A model generated the notes under the pieces. It was not told the origin of the DNA and did not search any database. It worked only from the letters and a program-made list of their open reading frames with translations. The translations under genes and the position numbers were made by a program. DNA of 64,000 nucleotides from Bacteroidota bacterium (GTDB lineage Bacteria > Bacteroidota > Ignavibacteria > Ignavibacteriales > Ignavibacteriaceae): contig JAKAGZ010000003.1 of the NCBI GenBank assembly GCA_021815365.1, positions 1 to 64,000 on the forward strand, given 5' to 3'. Positions 52,801-62,857 of the stretch are shown one piece after another (position 1 is the first letter of the stretch; every line of letters begins with the position of its first letter).

Positions 52801-54192
52801 ATGGAATACAGAACAGAAACAGACAGTATGGGCGAGATTAAGGTGCCAAAAGATAAATACTACGGCGCACAAACTGCCCGTTCATTAATGAACTTTAAAA
52901 TTGGCGGAGAGAGATTTCCAAGAGAATTAATAAGAGCATTGGGAATTCTAAAAAAAGCTGCGGCGTTAACTAATAAAGAATTGGGAATTTTGTCTGCAGA
53001 AAAAGCAGAACTGATAGTAAAAGCTGCTGACGAAGTTATCGAAGGAAAACTGGATGAACATTTTCCATTAGTTGTCTGGCAGACCGGCAGCGGAACGCAG
53101 ACAAATATGAACGCTAACGAAGTGATCTCTAACCGTGCAATCGAACTTGCAGGCGGCGAGATGGGAAGTAAAAAACCTATCCACCCAAACGATGATGTAA
53201 ACAAAGCCCAATCGTCCAATGATACATTTCCAACTGCAATGCACATTGCCGCAGTTGAAGAAATCCACAGAAGATTAATTCCTATGGTAACAAAACTCCG
53301 CGACGTACTCGGGTTAAAAGCTGAGGAATTTAAAGACATAATTAAAATCGGAAGAACACATCTGATGGACGCAACTCCCTTAACACTCGGACAGGAGTTT
53401 TCCGGATATGTCCAGCAACTCACAAACGGCCTCGAAAGAATTAATGCCGCTCTTCCTCGTATGTATGAATTGGCATTAGGCGGAACAGCAGTTGGAACAG
53501 GTTTAAATACTCATCCTGAATTTGCAGTAAAGGCAGCGGCACAAATTTCAAAAATTACAGGCAAGCCCTTTGTTTCTGCAAGAAATAAATTTGAAGCACT
53601 CGCTGCTCATGATGCTCTTGTTGAATTCAGCGGGGTCTTAAAAACTCTTGCTGCTTCACTGATGAAAATTGCAAATGATATCCGCTGGCTCGGCTCAGGT
53701 CCCCGATGCGGAATCGGAGAATTACTGCTTCCCGAAAATGAACCTGGCAGCTCAATTATGCCGGGCAAAGTAAATCCAACTCAATCAGAGGCTATGACAA
53801 TGGTTTGCGCACAGGTTTTCGGAAACGATACTACCGTAAGTTTCGCAGGTGCAAGCGGAAATTTTGAACTGAATGTTTTTAAACCCGTAATAATTTTCAA
53901 TGTTCTTCAGTCAATCAGATTAATAGCAGACGCGTGCGAAAGTTTTACCGACAATTGTGTCGCCGGAATTAAAGCTAACGAAAAGAATATCAAAAAAAAT
54001 CTTGATAATTCCCTGATGCTTGTCACTGCCCTGAACCCATACATAGGTTATGACAATGCCGCAAAGGTTGCAAAGAAAGCTCATAAAGAGCACACTACCT
54101 TAAAAGAAGCGGCTGTTGCCCTGGGATTGTTAACAGCCGAAAAATTTGATGAGGTTGTACGTCCTGAAAATATGATTGCACCGAAGAAGTAA
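52801..54192 (+). CDS. fumC: Fumarate hydratase class II
   Basis: 463 residues from ATG 52801, where [28 protein letters not shown] begins as in the family; the frame is open 45 codons further upstream without similarity. Active-site regions: [34 protein letters not shown], and [20 protein letters not shown] (the fumarate lyase signature with the catalytic Ser loop). FumC interconverts fumarate and malate in the TCA cycle and does not need an Fe-S cluster. It is monocistronic and divergent from the kinase-like gene. Confidence 0.97.
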   Translation: MEYRTETDSMGEIKVPKDKYYGAQTARSLMNFKIGGERFPRELIRALGILKKAAALTNKELGILSAEKAELIVKAADEVIEGKLDEHFPLVVWQTGSGTQTNMNANEVISNRAIELAGGEMGSKKPIHPNDDVNKAQSSNDTFPTAMHIAAVEEIHRRLIPMVTKLRDVLGLKAEEFKDIIKIGRTHLMDATPLTLGQEFSGYVQQLTNGLERINAALPRMYELALGGTAVGTGLNTHPEFAVKAAAQISKITGKPFVSARNKFEALAAHDALVEFSGVLKTLAASLMKIANDIRWLGSGPRCGIGELLLPENEPGSSIMPGKVNPTQSEAMTMVCAQVFGNDTTVSFAGASGNFELNVFKPVIIFNVLQSIRLIADACESFTDNCVAGIKANEKNIKKNLDNSLMLVTALNPYIGYDNAAKVAKKAHKEHTTLKEAAVALGLLTAEKFDEVVRPENMIAPKK

Positions 54193-54297
54193 GAAAATCT
54201 TAAATGTGATCTTTAATCTTACTGATTAGAACACGGAGTTAGTTGGGGAAAGTTTAAGTTGAAGAGTAAGACAAAAGCCTGTTTAAATTTTTTAAGT

Positions 54298-54627
54298 ATG
54301 AATGAAACAATTTTAAATATCTACTTAATAATCAATAACAACTACGTTGAGGAATTCCGTGCCGTGGGTTACGAAAAAGAAGGCGGGGATGACAATAAAA
54401 TCCACTTTCTGAAAAACAGAGTAAATGAAGATTTTAAAACTGCATATAAGTTTGATGCACCTAAAAATAAAAAAGGCGAGTTTATGAAATATCATAAATT
54501 TGCCAAACTGGAAAAACAGGGAATGCAGTTTCAGCTTTTCGAAGAAATTTTTTCACACTTTTCTGTTCCCGAAAACCCGCTTATCTGTGTAACCCCTGTT
54601 GTTGATGGAAAAATTTTGAGTTCGTGA
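54298..54627 (+). CDS. Hypothetical protein
   Basis: 109 residues from the ATG at 54298; a TTG 13 codons upstream is also in frame. Soluble, mixed charge. Segments are ILNIYLIINNNYVEEFRAVG, DDNKIHFLKNRVNEDF, and a C-terminal QLFEEIFSHFSVPENPLICV. No signal peptide and no recognised family. It follows fumC by about 105 bp and is convergent with the histidine kinase. The polar/hydrophobic alternation looks like a true protein, but there is no functional hint. Confidence 0.55.
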   Translation: MNETILNIYLIINNNYVEEFRAVGYEKEGGDDNKIHFLKNRVNEDFKTAYKFDAPKNKKGEFMKYHKFAKLEKQGMQFQLFEEIFSHFSVPENPLICVTPVVDGKILSS

Positions 54628-54674
54628 AAGAAGTAACCTCGGACTCTTTTGCGATTCAGAAGTGCTTTGCTGAA

Positions 54675-57600
54675 TTATTTCAGACTCATTCCCTGCTTTA
54701 AAGATTTCTCAACTGCTTTTTTGAAATCGCTGAGCGTAACAGGCTTCTGAAAAACGTACTCGATTCCAAGTTCGTTATAATCATAAATAGTATTCCTGTC
54801 CAGCTCGCTGCCAAGGATAATGACAGGCGGTTTACCTTTCAGATCTGATTTCTGAATATTCTCAACAAGCTGATAGCCATTCATAACCGGCATCAAGTGG
54901 TCTGTAATTACGAGTGCAGGCGGGGAAGCTAATATTTTATCGAGAGCTTCTTTCCCGTCAGATGCAATATCAATATTATAATCGGGCGCAATGTGTTTGA
55001 TTATTTTTGAATATAAAAGTTTGTCGGTTTTACTGTCGTCCACAAGCAAAATATTTGCAGATGCTATTGGCAGAGTAAATTTGAAATCGCTTCCTTTGCC
55101 ATATTCGCTTTCAACCCTGATAGTGCCGCCGTGTTTTTCGATAATTTCCTTCACAAGAGAAAGCCCGAGTCCGCTTCCCTTTTCGCCTGCGGTGCCTTCG
55201 GAAGTAAATTTTGTATCAACATTAAAAAGCTTATCGAGATTTTCCTTTTTGATTCCAGTGCCATTGTCTTTAACAGAAAACTCCAGGAAGCGTGAAGTAC
55301 CTGCTGCCGAAACAGAAATAGTAATGTTGCCATCCTTGTTAGTAAACTTAATTGCATTGGAAACCAGGTTGTTGAATACCTGCAGTACCAGGTTTTCATC
55401 AACAAAAATAAAAAGGTCTTTTGACACAGTAGAAATTAATTTGATCCCTTTCTGATAAGCAGCTCCTGATAAAGCATTCAAAGATTTTTCAATAATTTTA
55501 TCAGCTTCAATTCTTTCAGGCTCAAAACGAATTCTTCCTGTTTGCAGTCTTGTCCAGTCGAGCAAAGAATTTACAAGAGAAAGCATCGAGCTGGAAGACT
55601 CACGGATAAATCTTACATATTGTTTTTTCTCTTCTTCACTCAAGCCTTCGTCATTCAGCAAAAGATCTGTAAAGCCTAAAATCGAACTGAAAGGTGTTCT
55701 TAAATCATGAGAAATGATAGAAATAAAACGATCCTTAGTTTCATTGAGCTTGATAAGATTTTCTGTCGATTTTGTTAATTCATCCTGCGCTTTTTTTCTC
55801 AGTGATATATCACTGACGAGACCGTACAATTTTTGAATTACGCCTTCCTTATCTCTCAAAACATTTAATTTAGCTCTTACCCAAACAATGTTGCCATGCT
55901 TATTAATTATCCTGAATTCAAATTCGGATGAAAGCTGAATTTTGCTTCTCATCAGGTTCATTATTCTTTCTTTCAGAATACCAAGATCATCTGGATAAAT
56001 AATCTTCATAAATAATTTTGAATCAGTAAGAAGATCAGCTTGGGAATAACCGGTAATTTTTTCAACCGACGCTGTGTAGAAAACGGGACGCAGAGTTTTG
56101 CTCACTCTTTCGAATGTAAAAAGAAAGTCATCAATATTTTCGGTAATGTTTCTGTATTTTTCCTCAGATTCTTTAATTGCCTGCTGCGAGCGTTTTCTTT
56201 CCGTAACGTCCCTGGCGATCAAAACTTTATATAATTCCCTGTTGAAAGTAAAAGGCGCAACAGTCAGTTCGGCAAAGAAAGCAGACCCGTCCGGTTTTTT
56301 ACCAAGAAATTCAAAACGCTTTTGAGCGCGCTTGCCCGTTTCAATCAGATGGAAATACTCGTTTACCTTAGCAGCGTCGCTATCTGCAACCAGTTCGATG
56401 AATTCTTTTTTTAACAACTCGTATCCGCTTGGATAGCCAAAGATGTCTGCAAATTCATCATTTACCAACGTTAGTTTTTTGTCTTTTTCTAATGCTATAC
56501 CATCGTTAGATGCTTCAAACAAGGCTTTAAATAAAAGAAGGTTGTTTTCTTCAAGCCGCCTCTCTGTGATATCTGTAAAAAAGCAATTGTATTGTTTTAT
56601 TTTACCTGCTTCATTCAATACCGGAATAAATCTCGAAGTAAAAAGAAGAGGATTTCCATATTTAGATTTAAAAGAAAACTCATATTTCTTAATTGATAAT
56701 TTTTCAAATGCCTGGAGATTTAATCCTGCTGCGTCGTATTTATTTTTCTCTATCAGGTCGCTTATGTTCTTTTTGAGCAGTTCATTTTCTGAAAATTTCA
56801 GCGACTTTACAAATGCCGTGTTTACAAAAATTATATTCCCGTTTGGCTCGATAGTACAGAACATTTCCTCGGCTTGAGATATAAAACCCTTATACCTTTC
56901 TTCAGATAATTTTAAATATTGTTCATTCAGCACCCTGCCCGTAATATTTGAACAGAGGATAATGATTTCATTCTTTGCAAAACTTGTATACGTAAATTTT
57001 GCTTCAATGATTTCTTTCTCCTTATTCTTTTTAAATACAGTGATTTCTTTTATCCATATACCCGAAGCATCGAGTTCCCTTTTAATTTCTCCGAAGAAAT
57101 CCTGATCAAACAATCCAAGCACTCTGCCAAAAAACTTTCCGTAAACCTCGCTCTTTGAATACCCGAACAATCCCTCCGCGGCTTTATTCCAGAAAAGAAC
57201 CTTGCCATCAAGGTCAACAAGGAAGAGAGCATCTGTTAAAGCCTCGCTGATTGACTGGAGCTTCAGCAGTTCATCACGCTCTTTACGCAGGTTTATGTTT
57301 TCTGTAATTCTGTCTGATATATCCTCAAGAATAAAAAATAAAAACTGTACCTGTTTTCTCTTATTAAGGTTTGGTTCGATACGGCAATTGAAGTGTATTA
57401 TTCTGTTATCTGCATTTATTTCTAAATTCAGGTCTGTGTGTAATTTTGTTTCTTTAACCTTATCTATAGCAAGATAAATTCTCTTTTGTTCGGATACAGA
57501 GAAAAAATTATCAATTGGATAATCGAGCGGTAAGGAGCTGGGTTTCCCAAGGTTAGTCAGTTCTTTCCCGAAAGCATATTTTATTTTCCCCTGAAGGTCA

Positions 57601-58061
57601 GTTACAAAAACATAATTATTAATTTTTGAAAAAACTTCATTTAATAACTTACCACGCTCTTCCTTGTCTTTTTGTATTTCAGAGAGAACTTCAATATCTT
57701 CAAGAATTAAAATGCCGCCGGAAAATTTATTACCTTCATAGAAAGGCGCACCTTTTAAGATCAGAGATATAGAACCCTTTTTAACAGTCTGAAGATTTTT
57801 AATTTCTCTCTCAAAAGGCAATCCTTCTTTCATTAAATTTAAATCTTCTTTGAGTTCTGTATCAGGAATTATCTGCTCCTTAAAAACATTAGTGCCTTTC
57901 AAAGCAGAAAAATTGATCCTGTAAAGATTACCAAACTTAAGCAGGTTATCGTTGAAGTAATCAACCGTCCCATCAGCAGAGAACACAATAATCCCTACAG
58001 GTGCCTTATTAAATATTTTTAATAAGGAATCTTCTTCTTTTACCACGCGAACACACTCCAT
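54675..58061 (-). CDS. Six-PAS hybrid histidine kinase with C-terminal receiver
   Basis: 1128 residues, no evident membrane helix. Six PAS-like domains lie at about residues 12-125, 138-255, 268-380, 388-500, 508-620 and 634-755 (for example EALTDALFLVDLDGKVLFWNK, EASNDGIALEKDKKLTLVND). They are followed by a HisKA domain with FISIISHDLRTPFSSILGF (phospho-His at about 785), an HATPase with NLVSNAIKFTN and GSGLGLSLVKEII, and a receiver (about 1003-1120) with ILLVDDSKTDK and VITDHLMPVMNGY (phospho-Asp near 1052). It is a cytoplasmic multi-signal sensor; its partner regulator is not adjacent. Confidence 0.94.
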   Translation of the reverse strand: MECVRVVKEEDSLLKIFNKAPVGIIVFSADGTVDYFNDNLLKFGNLYRINFSALKGTNVFKEQIIPDTELKEDLNLMKEGLPFEREIKNLQTVKKGSISLILKGAPFYEGNKFSGGILILEDIEVLSEIQKDKEERGKLLNEVFSKINNYVFVTDLQGKIKYAFGKELTNLGKPSSLPLDYPIDNFFSVSEQKRIYLAIDKVKETKLHTDLNLEINADNRIIHFNCRIEPNLNKRKQVQFLFFILEDISDRITENINLRKERDELLKLQSISEALTDALFLVDLDGKVLFWNKAAEGLFGYSKSEVYGKFFGRVLGLFDQDFFGEIKRELDASGIWIKEITVFKKNKEKEIIEAKFTYTSFAKNEIIILCSNITGRVLNEQYLKLSEERYKGFISQAEEMFCTIEPNGNIIFVNTAFVKSLKFSENELLKKNISDLIEKNKYDAAGLNLQAFEKLSIKKYEFSFKSKYGNPLLFTSRFIPVLNEAGKIKQYNCFFTDITERRLEENNLLLFKALFEASNDGIALEKDKKLTLVNDEFADIFGYPSGYELLKKEFIELVADSDAAKVNEYFHLIETGKRAQKRFEFLGKKPDGSAFFAELTVAPFTFNRELYKVLIARDVTERKRSQQAIKESEEKYRNITENIDDFLFTFERVSKTLRPVFYTASVEKITGYSQADLLTDSKLFMKIIYPDDLGILKERIMNLMRSKIQLSSEFEFRIINKHGNIVWVRAKLNVLRDKEGVIQKLYGLVSDISLRKKAQDELTKSTENLIKLNETKDRFISIISHDLRTPFSSILGFTDLLLNDEGLSEEEKKQYVRFIRESSSSMLSLVNSLLDWTRLQTGRIRFEPERIEADKIIEKSLNALSGAAYQKGIKLISTVSKDLFIFVDENLVLQVFNNLVSNAIKFTNKDGNITISVSAAGTSRFLEFSVKDNGTGIKKENLDKLFNVDTKFTSEGTAGEKGSGLGLSLVKEIIEKHGGTIRVESEYGKGSDFKFTLPIASANILLVDDSKTDKLLYSKIIKHIAPDYNIDIASDGKEALDKILASPPALVITDHLMPVMNGYQLVENIQKSDLKGKPPVIILGSELDRNTIYDYNELGIEYVFQKPVTLSDFKKAVEKSLKQGMSLK

Positions 58062-58177
58062 AAATCAACAAAATATAACATGTTACAACCCGGGATATAT
58101 CAATAATGATGCTAAAATTTATTGATCATAATGATTAAGATTAAAAATAATTTCAAGCAGCGGAAAATTAACAGAGG

Positions 58178-58210
58178 TTACTAACTTGTTATTATATTAT
58201 AAGTTAGTAA
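58178..58210. repeat. 10-bp inverted repeat between pckG and the histidine kinase
   Basis: TTACTAACTT (58178-58187) and AAGTTAGTAA (58201-58210) with a 13-nt AT loop. It may be the pckG 3' hairpin. There is nothing else in the 290-bp gap. Confidence 0.4.
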
Positions 58211-58350
58211 AGCAATATAAATTTTATTATTAAAATTACCTTAAAGCCCGATTTTGTTTACAATCCAATTATTTATTATTGTGACATTTTCGTGTATCAT
58301 TTTGAAAACTATAGTGATTTTAAATCATTCTGATTTTCAATAGCAAGCAG

Positions 58351-60141
58351 CTATGTCTGATATAATAACAGTCTCTCTTTCAGAGAATTTAATTCTTCCA
58401 GCAGTCCGGCAGGAAGTGAGTTATTAAAAATCTTATAATAATTTTCGATCTCTTCAGTCTCCCTGAGCCACTCTTCTTTATTAACAGAGAGGAGTAATTT
58501 CAAATCATCATCTTTAATTTCGATCCCTGTTAAATCTATTGCATTGGTTTTTGGCAGGTAACCGATTGGGGTTTTAACTGCTTCACCACTGCCTGAAACT
58601 CTTTCAATTATCCATTTTAAAACCCGAATATTATCCCCGTAGCCTGGCCAGATAAATTTTCCTTCCTTGTTTTTTCTAAACCAGTTAACATAAAAAATTT
58701 TAGGGAGCTTATTTTGATCGGACACTTTTCCGATCTCTAACCAATGAGCAAAATAATCACCCATATTATACCCGCAGAAAGGAAGCATAGCAAACGGGTC
58801 GTGTCTTAATTCGCCAACCTTGCCAGTAGCAGCAGCAGTTTTTTCGGAAGAAACTATTGATCCCATAAATGTGCCGTGCTGCCAGTTCAATGCTTCGTAA
58901 ACAAGAGGAACTGTTTCTGCTCTTCTGCCGCCGAAAAGAATTGCCGAGATCGGCACACCTTTCGGATCCTCCCAGTTAGGATCAATAACCGGGCATTGAC
59001 CTGCAGGAACTGTGTATCTTGAATTTGGATGAGCCGCTTTTTCATTACTGCCGGGAGTCCATTCGTGTCCGAGCCAGTTTGTAAGTTTCTTAGGTTCTTC
59101 TTTTGTTAAGCCTTCCCACCAAATATCACCATCGTCAGTTTTTGCAACGTTTGTAAAAATAGAATTTGCCTGCATCGTCAGCATCGCATTACGATTTGTC
59201 TCCATCGAGGTTCCCGGTGCAACACCAAAAAATCCGGCTTCAGGGTTTATTGCATAAAGTCTTCCGTCGCTTCCGAATTTCATCCACGCAATATCATCTC
59301 CGACTGTTTCAACCTTCCATCCCGGCAGCGTTGATGTTAACATTGCAAGATTTGTTTTTCCGCATGCACTCGGAAAAGCTGCGGCAATATATTTTTTTTC
59401 TCCGTCCGGAGGTGTAACACCAAGGATAAGCATATGTTCAGCAAGCCAGCCTTCTTCCTTAGCCATATAAGATGCTATTCGCAAAGCAAAACATTTTTTA
59501 CCTAACAAAGCATTTCCGCCGTACCCGCTTCCGAAAGACCAAATAGTTTTTTCTTCAGGAAACTGAACTATATATTTAATATGATTGCAAGGCCATCTGA
59601 CATCTTTTCTGCCATTAACAAGCGGATAACCAACTGAATGCAGGCATCGCACAAATTCATTATTGCCTAAAACGCCCAGGACTTTTTCTCCCATTCTTGT
59701 CATTATCTTCATACTGCAAACAACGTACTCTGAGTCTGTTAACTGCACTCCGATATAAGAAATTTTTGACCCAAGCGGTCCCATACTGAAAGGAATAACA
59801 TACATTGTTCTTCCTTTCATTGATCCGTCAAACAATTTTGTGAGAGTATTTTTCATACTAACCGGATCTTCCCAGTTGTTTGTTGGTCCGGCATCTTCTT
59901 TTTTCTTTGTACAAGTAAAAGTTCTGTCCTCCACCCTTGCAACATCAGAAGGATCTGACTCAGCCAGATAACTGTTAGGTCTTATTTTTTCATTTAATTT
60001 TTGAAAGGTTCCCTTTTTAACTAATATTCCGGCAAGCCTGTTATATTCTTCTTCAGAGCCGTTGCACCAATGAACATTATCGGGCTTGCAGAGTTTTGTC
60101 ATCTCATTAACCCAGGCAAGCAAATTTTTATTTGAAGTCAT
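58351..60141 (-). CDS. pckG: Phosphoenolpyruvate carboxykinase (GTP)
   Basis: 596 residues. [20 protein letters not shown] is the P-loop with the catalytic Cys region typical of GTP-type enzymes. Also seen are [51 protein letters not shown], and [18 protein letters not shown] (guanine/oxaloacetate region). PckG interconverts oxaloacetate and PEP, in gluconeogenesis or, in fermentative bacteria, in PEP carboxylation towards succinate. The length is normal. It lies between two hairpin-bearing gaps and is monocistronic. Confidence 0.96.
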   Translation of the reverse strand: MTSNKNLLAWVNEMTKLCKPDNVHWCNGSEEEYNRLAGILVKKGTFQKLNEKIRPNSYLAESDPSDVARVEDRTFTCTKKKEDAGPTNNWEDPVSMKNTLTKLFDGSMKGRTMYVIPFSMGPLGSKISYIGVQLTDSEYVVCSMKIMTRMGEKVLGVLGNNEFVRCLHSVGYPLVNGRKDVRWPCNHIKYIVQFPEEKTIWSFGSGYGGNALLGKKCFALRIASYMAKEEGWLAEHMLILGVTPPDGEKKYIAAAFPSACGKTNLAMLTSTLPGWKVETVGDDIAWMKFGSDGRLYAINPEAGFFGVAPGTSMETNRNAMLTMQANSIFTNVAKTDDGDIWWEGLTKEEPKKLTNWLGHEWTPGSNEKAAHPNSRYTVPAGQCPVIDPNWEDPKGVPISAILFGGRRAETVPLVYEALNWQHGTFMGSIVSSEKTAAATGKVGELRHDPFAMLPFCGYNMGDYFAHWLEIGKVSDQNKLPKIFYVNWFRKNKEGKFIWPGYGDNIRVLKWIIERVSGSGEAVKTPIGYLPKTNAIDLTGIEIKDDDLKLLLSVNKEEWLRETEEIENYYKIFNNSLPAGLLEELNSLKERLLLYQT

Positions 60142-60326
60142 TATATTTCCCTGTTTTTTGCAAAAAGAAAAATTATTCTGCAGCTATCAGTAAAGTTGAT
60201 TTAAGAATTTGCAGTTGAATAGTTTATAAAAATAGTTAATAAACCCAAAGCATACAATTTTAAAAATCACAATTTTATAAAACAAATTTCCAAGAGTATA
60301 TTTTGCAAAGGCTTAATTAAAGTAAG

Positions 60327-60467
60327 TGAAGTTACGCAAACAATAACGAAGCAAGAGATGACATCTTTTATAAAAGAATAGATATTTATTTTTTCGGAGG
60401 TAATGTTGTTTTTATCGGTATATTTTTTAGAAGCAAAAGATGTCATCTCTCTATCTGCGTAAGTTCA
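60327..60467. mobile_element. MITE-like palindromic element upstream of mlaE
   Basis: Terminal repeats TGAAGTTACGCA (60327-60338) and TGCGTAAGTTCA (60456-60467) pair with one mismatch. Inside, AGAGATGACATCTTTT (60354-60369) pairs perfectly with AAAAGATGTCATCTCT (60435-60450). AAAGTAA flanks both sides (60319-60325 and 60470-60476) and could be a target duplication. A 60-bp AT-rich centre has no gene. The inner hairpin word recurs at 62643-62687. Confidence 0.6.
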
Positions 60468-60519
60468 GTAAAGTAATATAATTTTTTGTAAATTTATTCC
60501 AGACAAAAGGAACCGTATT

Positions 60520-61293
60520 TTGCTTGCTAACTTTTTACAGGCTCTTGGCAGTAAGACTTTAAATTTTCTCGAAGAGATAGGAGAGATTTTTAATCTGCTT
60601 TTCGGGATCATTAAAAGTTTCCCATCCATCCACAAAAGCAAAAAAATAGTTTTTTACCAGATGGAACATATAGGTGTTAACTCACTTCCTTTAGTTCTGA
60701 TAATAGCAGTTTTTACGGGTGCAGTTGCTGCCTGGCAGGCGGCATATCAGCTAAAAGGAATTGCACCTTTATCTTTTTTGGGTGCGGCAACAAGCAGGGC
60801 AATAATCACCGAGCTAGGACCTGTGCTAACCGGAATAGTGATTGCCGGCAGGGTAGGTGCATCAATTGCGGCAGAGCTTGGGACTATGAAAGTAACAGAA
60901 CAAATAGATGCACTTGAAACAATGGCTATAAATCCTGTAAGATACCTTGCTATGCCGAGATTTCTTGCAGCAATTTTAATGATGCCGGTTCTTGTAATTT
61001 TTGCTAATGTTATTGCAGTGCTGGGTGCATATATAGTGTCAAATTATTTTCTCAATGTTTCGTTTGATATTTTTTTTCAATCAGTAAAAAGATTTTTTCT
61101 TTTTTCTGATCTGATCGCCGGTCTTGTTAAGGCTGTTTTTTTTGGTGCTGTTACTTCGCTGCTCGGCTGTCACATCGGTTTTAAAACTGAAGGCGGCGCA
61201 GAAGGCGTCGGGCTTTCTACTATCCGCTCATTCGTGTTGTCTTCAGCTATGATTTTAATACTCGATTACGTCCTCTGGATGCTGATTTTTTAA
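60520..61293 (+). CDS. mlaE: MlaE/YrbE-type ABC transporter permease
   Basis: 257 residues, about five membrane helices. Family motifs: LVLIIAVFTGAVAAWQAAYQL, TELGPVLTGIVIAGRVGASIAAELGTMKVTEQIDALE (the conserved MlaE core), and LLGCHIGFKTEGGAEGVG. MlaE is the permease of ABC systems that move phospholipids between the two membranes with the MlaF ATPase and MlaD. Here no MlaF or MlaD gene follows, and the next gene is ilvE. The start is TTG at 60520 after AAAGGAACC. It may work with subunits encoded elsewhere. Confidence 0.9.
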   Translation: MLANFLQALGSKTLNFLEEIGEIFNLLFGIIKSFPSIHKSKKIVFYQMEHIGVNSLPLVLIIAVFTGAVAAWQAAYQLKGIAPLSFLGAATSRAIITELGPVLTGIVIAGRVGASIAAELGTMKVTEQIDALETMAINPVRYLAMPRFLAAILMMPVLVIFANVIAVLGAYIVSNYFLNVSFDIFFQSVKRFFLFSDLIAGLVKAVFFGAVTSLLGCHIGFKTEGGAEGVGLSTIRSFVLSSAMILILDYVLWMLIF

Positions 61294-61369
61294 TCACCTT
61301 TCTTCTTAAATATTTTCTTGTCTAAAAAATCCAGTGGGTATTCCAAAACCTTTACCGATAAAAAAATCA

Positions 61370-61398
61370 TTGACAATAATTTTCATTAGTGTTAAGTT
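61370..61398 (+). promoter_or_regulatory. Candidate sigma-70-like promoter before ilvE
   Basis: TTGACA (61370-61375), 17 bp, then TAAGTT (61393-61398). The match is good for -35 and weak for -10. The transcript would start at about 61405. Confidence 0.4.
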
Positions 61399-61446
61399 CA
61401 AAATGCGAGATTCATTAAGTTTACCCCCCTTAATGGATCTTCCAAA

Positions 61447-61480
61447 TGCCCGGTAGCCCTCCACCGGGCAGTTTTATTTT
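61447..61480 (+). terminator. Intrinsic terminator in the ilvE leader region
   Basis: TGCCCGGT (61447-61454), loop AGCCCTCC, ACCGGGCA (61463-61470), then GTTTTATTTT. This is a classical hairpin and T-run 68 bp before the ilvE start. It either ends the mlaE transcript or attenuates ilvE. Confidence 0.75.
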
Positions 61481-61547
61481 AAATTGTGGTTTAAATTGTT
61501 TAAATAGCAGATGTGATTATTATATTTATTTAAAACCAGGCGGCTTT

Positions 61548-62633
61548 ATGGAAAAAATAAAATATCTTATCAAAGAAAGAGCTCAAGGAGTCAAAATCCC
61601 TGAAAATTTAGGCTTCGGGTTAATTTACACAGACCATGTTTTTGAAATGGATTACGATCCGGCTAAAGGCTGGCATAATCCAACTATTAAACCATTGGAA
61701 AATTTATCAATCCATCCTGCAACAATGTTCATTCATTATGCTCAGTCAATTTTTGAAGGGCTTAAAGCATTTAAAACACGCAGCGGTGAAGCCGTGATCT
61801 TCAGAGCAGACAGGCATATCGACAGGCTCAACAGATCAGCAAAAAGAATTTGCATTCCCGAAGTTGATCCTGATTTTTTGATGTACGCTTTGACAGAATT
61901 AATTGCAATTGAAAAGGACTGGATACCAACAAGAGATGGTGAAGCGCTTTATATCAGACCGGTTGTTTATGGGAGCGATTTATTCCTCGGTGTTCGTCCA
62001 TCAACAAGATATAAATTAGTAATTATGCTCTCGCCGGTTGGTGCTTATTATCCGGAAGGATTTGTACCGGTTAAAATTCTCGCTCAGGATGATTACGTAA
62101 GAGCTGTAAGAAAAGGAATGGGCGAATGCAAAACTCCTGCTAATTATGCTGCAAGTCTTCTCGCAGGGCAAAAAGCTAAAGAGCAGGGCTTTACACAGGT
62201 GCTCTGGCTTGACGGAATTGAACAAAAATATTTAGAGGAAGTTGGTACTATGAATATTTTTGTGCAGTTCAAAGGCGAAGTTGCAACCCCTAAATTAACC
62301 GGGACAGTATTGCCGGGCGTTACTCGTGAGTCTGTTATCCAGATACTTCACGACAAAGGATATAACGTCACCGAAAGACTAATCAGCATAAATGAGATCG
62401 TAACTGAATATAAAAAAGGAAATGTCCTCAGCATATTCGGAACGGGAACTGCCGCTGTGATCTCACCCGTTGGGCTATTATCGTATAAGGGTTTTGAAAT
62501 GAAGTTCGATTACACCGATTCGAATGTTTTAGCTGCTGAATTGTTCAAAGAAATTTCAGCAATCCAGAGAGCTGAAATAGTTGATCGTTACAACTGGCTG
62601 ACCTATGCCGATAAAAAAAGCGTAGAGGTGTAA
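61548..62633 (+). CDS. ilvE: Branched-chain amino-acid aminotransferase
   Basis: 361 residues from ATG 61548 (MEKIKYLIKERAQGVKIPEN); the frame is open 34 codons upstream through a terminator hairpin, so that part is not coding. PLP enzyme of fold type IV: HYAQSIFEGLKAFKT, PANYAASLLAGQKAKEQGF with the Schiff-base Lys, DGIEQKYLEEVGTMNIF, and PVGLLSYKG. It transfers the amino group of valine, leucine and isoleucine to 2-oxoglutarate. It can serve both synthesis and breakdown. No other branched-chain genes are nearby. Confidence 0.95.
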   Translation: MEKIKYLIKERAQGVKIPENLGFGLIYTDHVFEMDYDPAKGWHNPTIKPLENLSIHPATMFIHYAQSIFEGLKAFKTRSGEAVIFRADRHIDRLNRSAKRICIPEVDPDFLMYALTELIAIEKDWIPTRDGEALYIRPVVYGSDLFLGVRPSTRYKLVIMLSPVGAYYPEGFVPVKILAQDDYVRAVRKGMGECKTPANYAASLLAGQKAKEQGFTQVLWLDGIEQKYLEEVGTMNIFVQFKGEVATPKLTGTVLPGVTRESVIQILHDKGYNVTERLISINEIVTEYKKGNVLSIFGTGTAAVISPVGLLSYKGFEMKFDYTDSNVLAAELFKEISAIQRAEIVDRYNWLTYADKKSVEV

Positions 62634-62642
62634 ACTTTCTGA

Positions 62643-62687
62643 AGAAAGATGACATCTTTTAAAATCAAAAAAAGATGTCATCTTTCT
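62643..62687. terminator. Perfect 18-bp hairpin after ilvE
   Basis: AGAAAGATGACATCTTTT (62643-62660) pairs exactly with AAAAGATGTCATCTTTCT (62670-62687). It shares the GATGACATCTTTT core with the element at 60354-60450. It sits 9 bp after the ilvE stop, so it probably also ends the ilvE transcript. Confidence 0.7.
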
Positions 62688-62802
62688 ATTCCTTAGGTTG
62701 ATTGATTTTTAAGAACCAGAAAATAAAATTACCAATTTTCCCTACCATTTTATCACTTTTTCAACACTAATCGCACTTTTTAAAAAAATTTTGCCCGACC
62801 CC

Positions 62803-62847
62803 TTGACATAGTATACATTTGTTCACTATATTTACAGTAAACAAATG
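62803..62847 (+). promoter_or_regulatory. lexA promoter with overlapping inverted-repeat operator
   Basis: TTGACA (62803-62808), 18 bp, TATATT (62827-62832). Around the -10, CATTTGTTCAC (62816-62826) pairs with GTAAACAAATG (62837-62847), with one mismatch and a 10-bp spacer. The symmetric element placed over the promoter is what an autoregulated lexA would have. It is a candidate LexA box of this lineage. Confidence 0.6.
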
Positions 62848-62857
62848 AGCACTAAAA

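Noticed and set aside
61446-61547. Longer ilvE start
   Set aside because: It would translate through a terminator hairpin; MEKIKYLI at 61548 fits the family.
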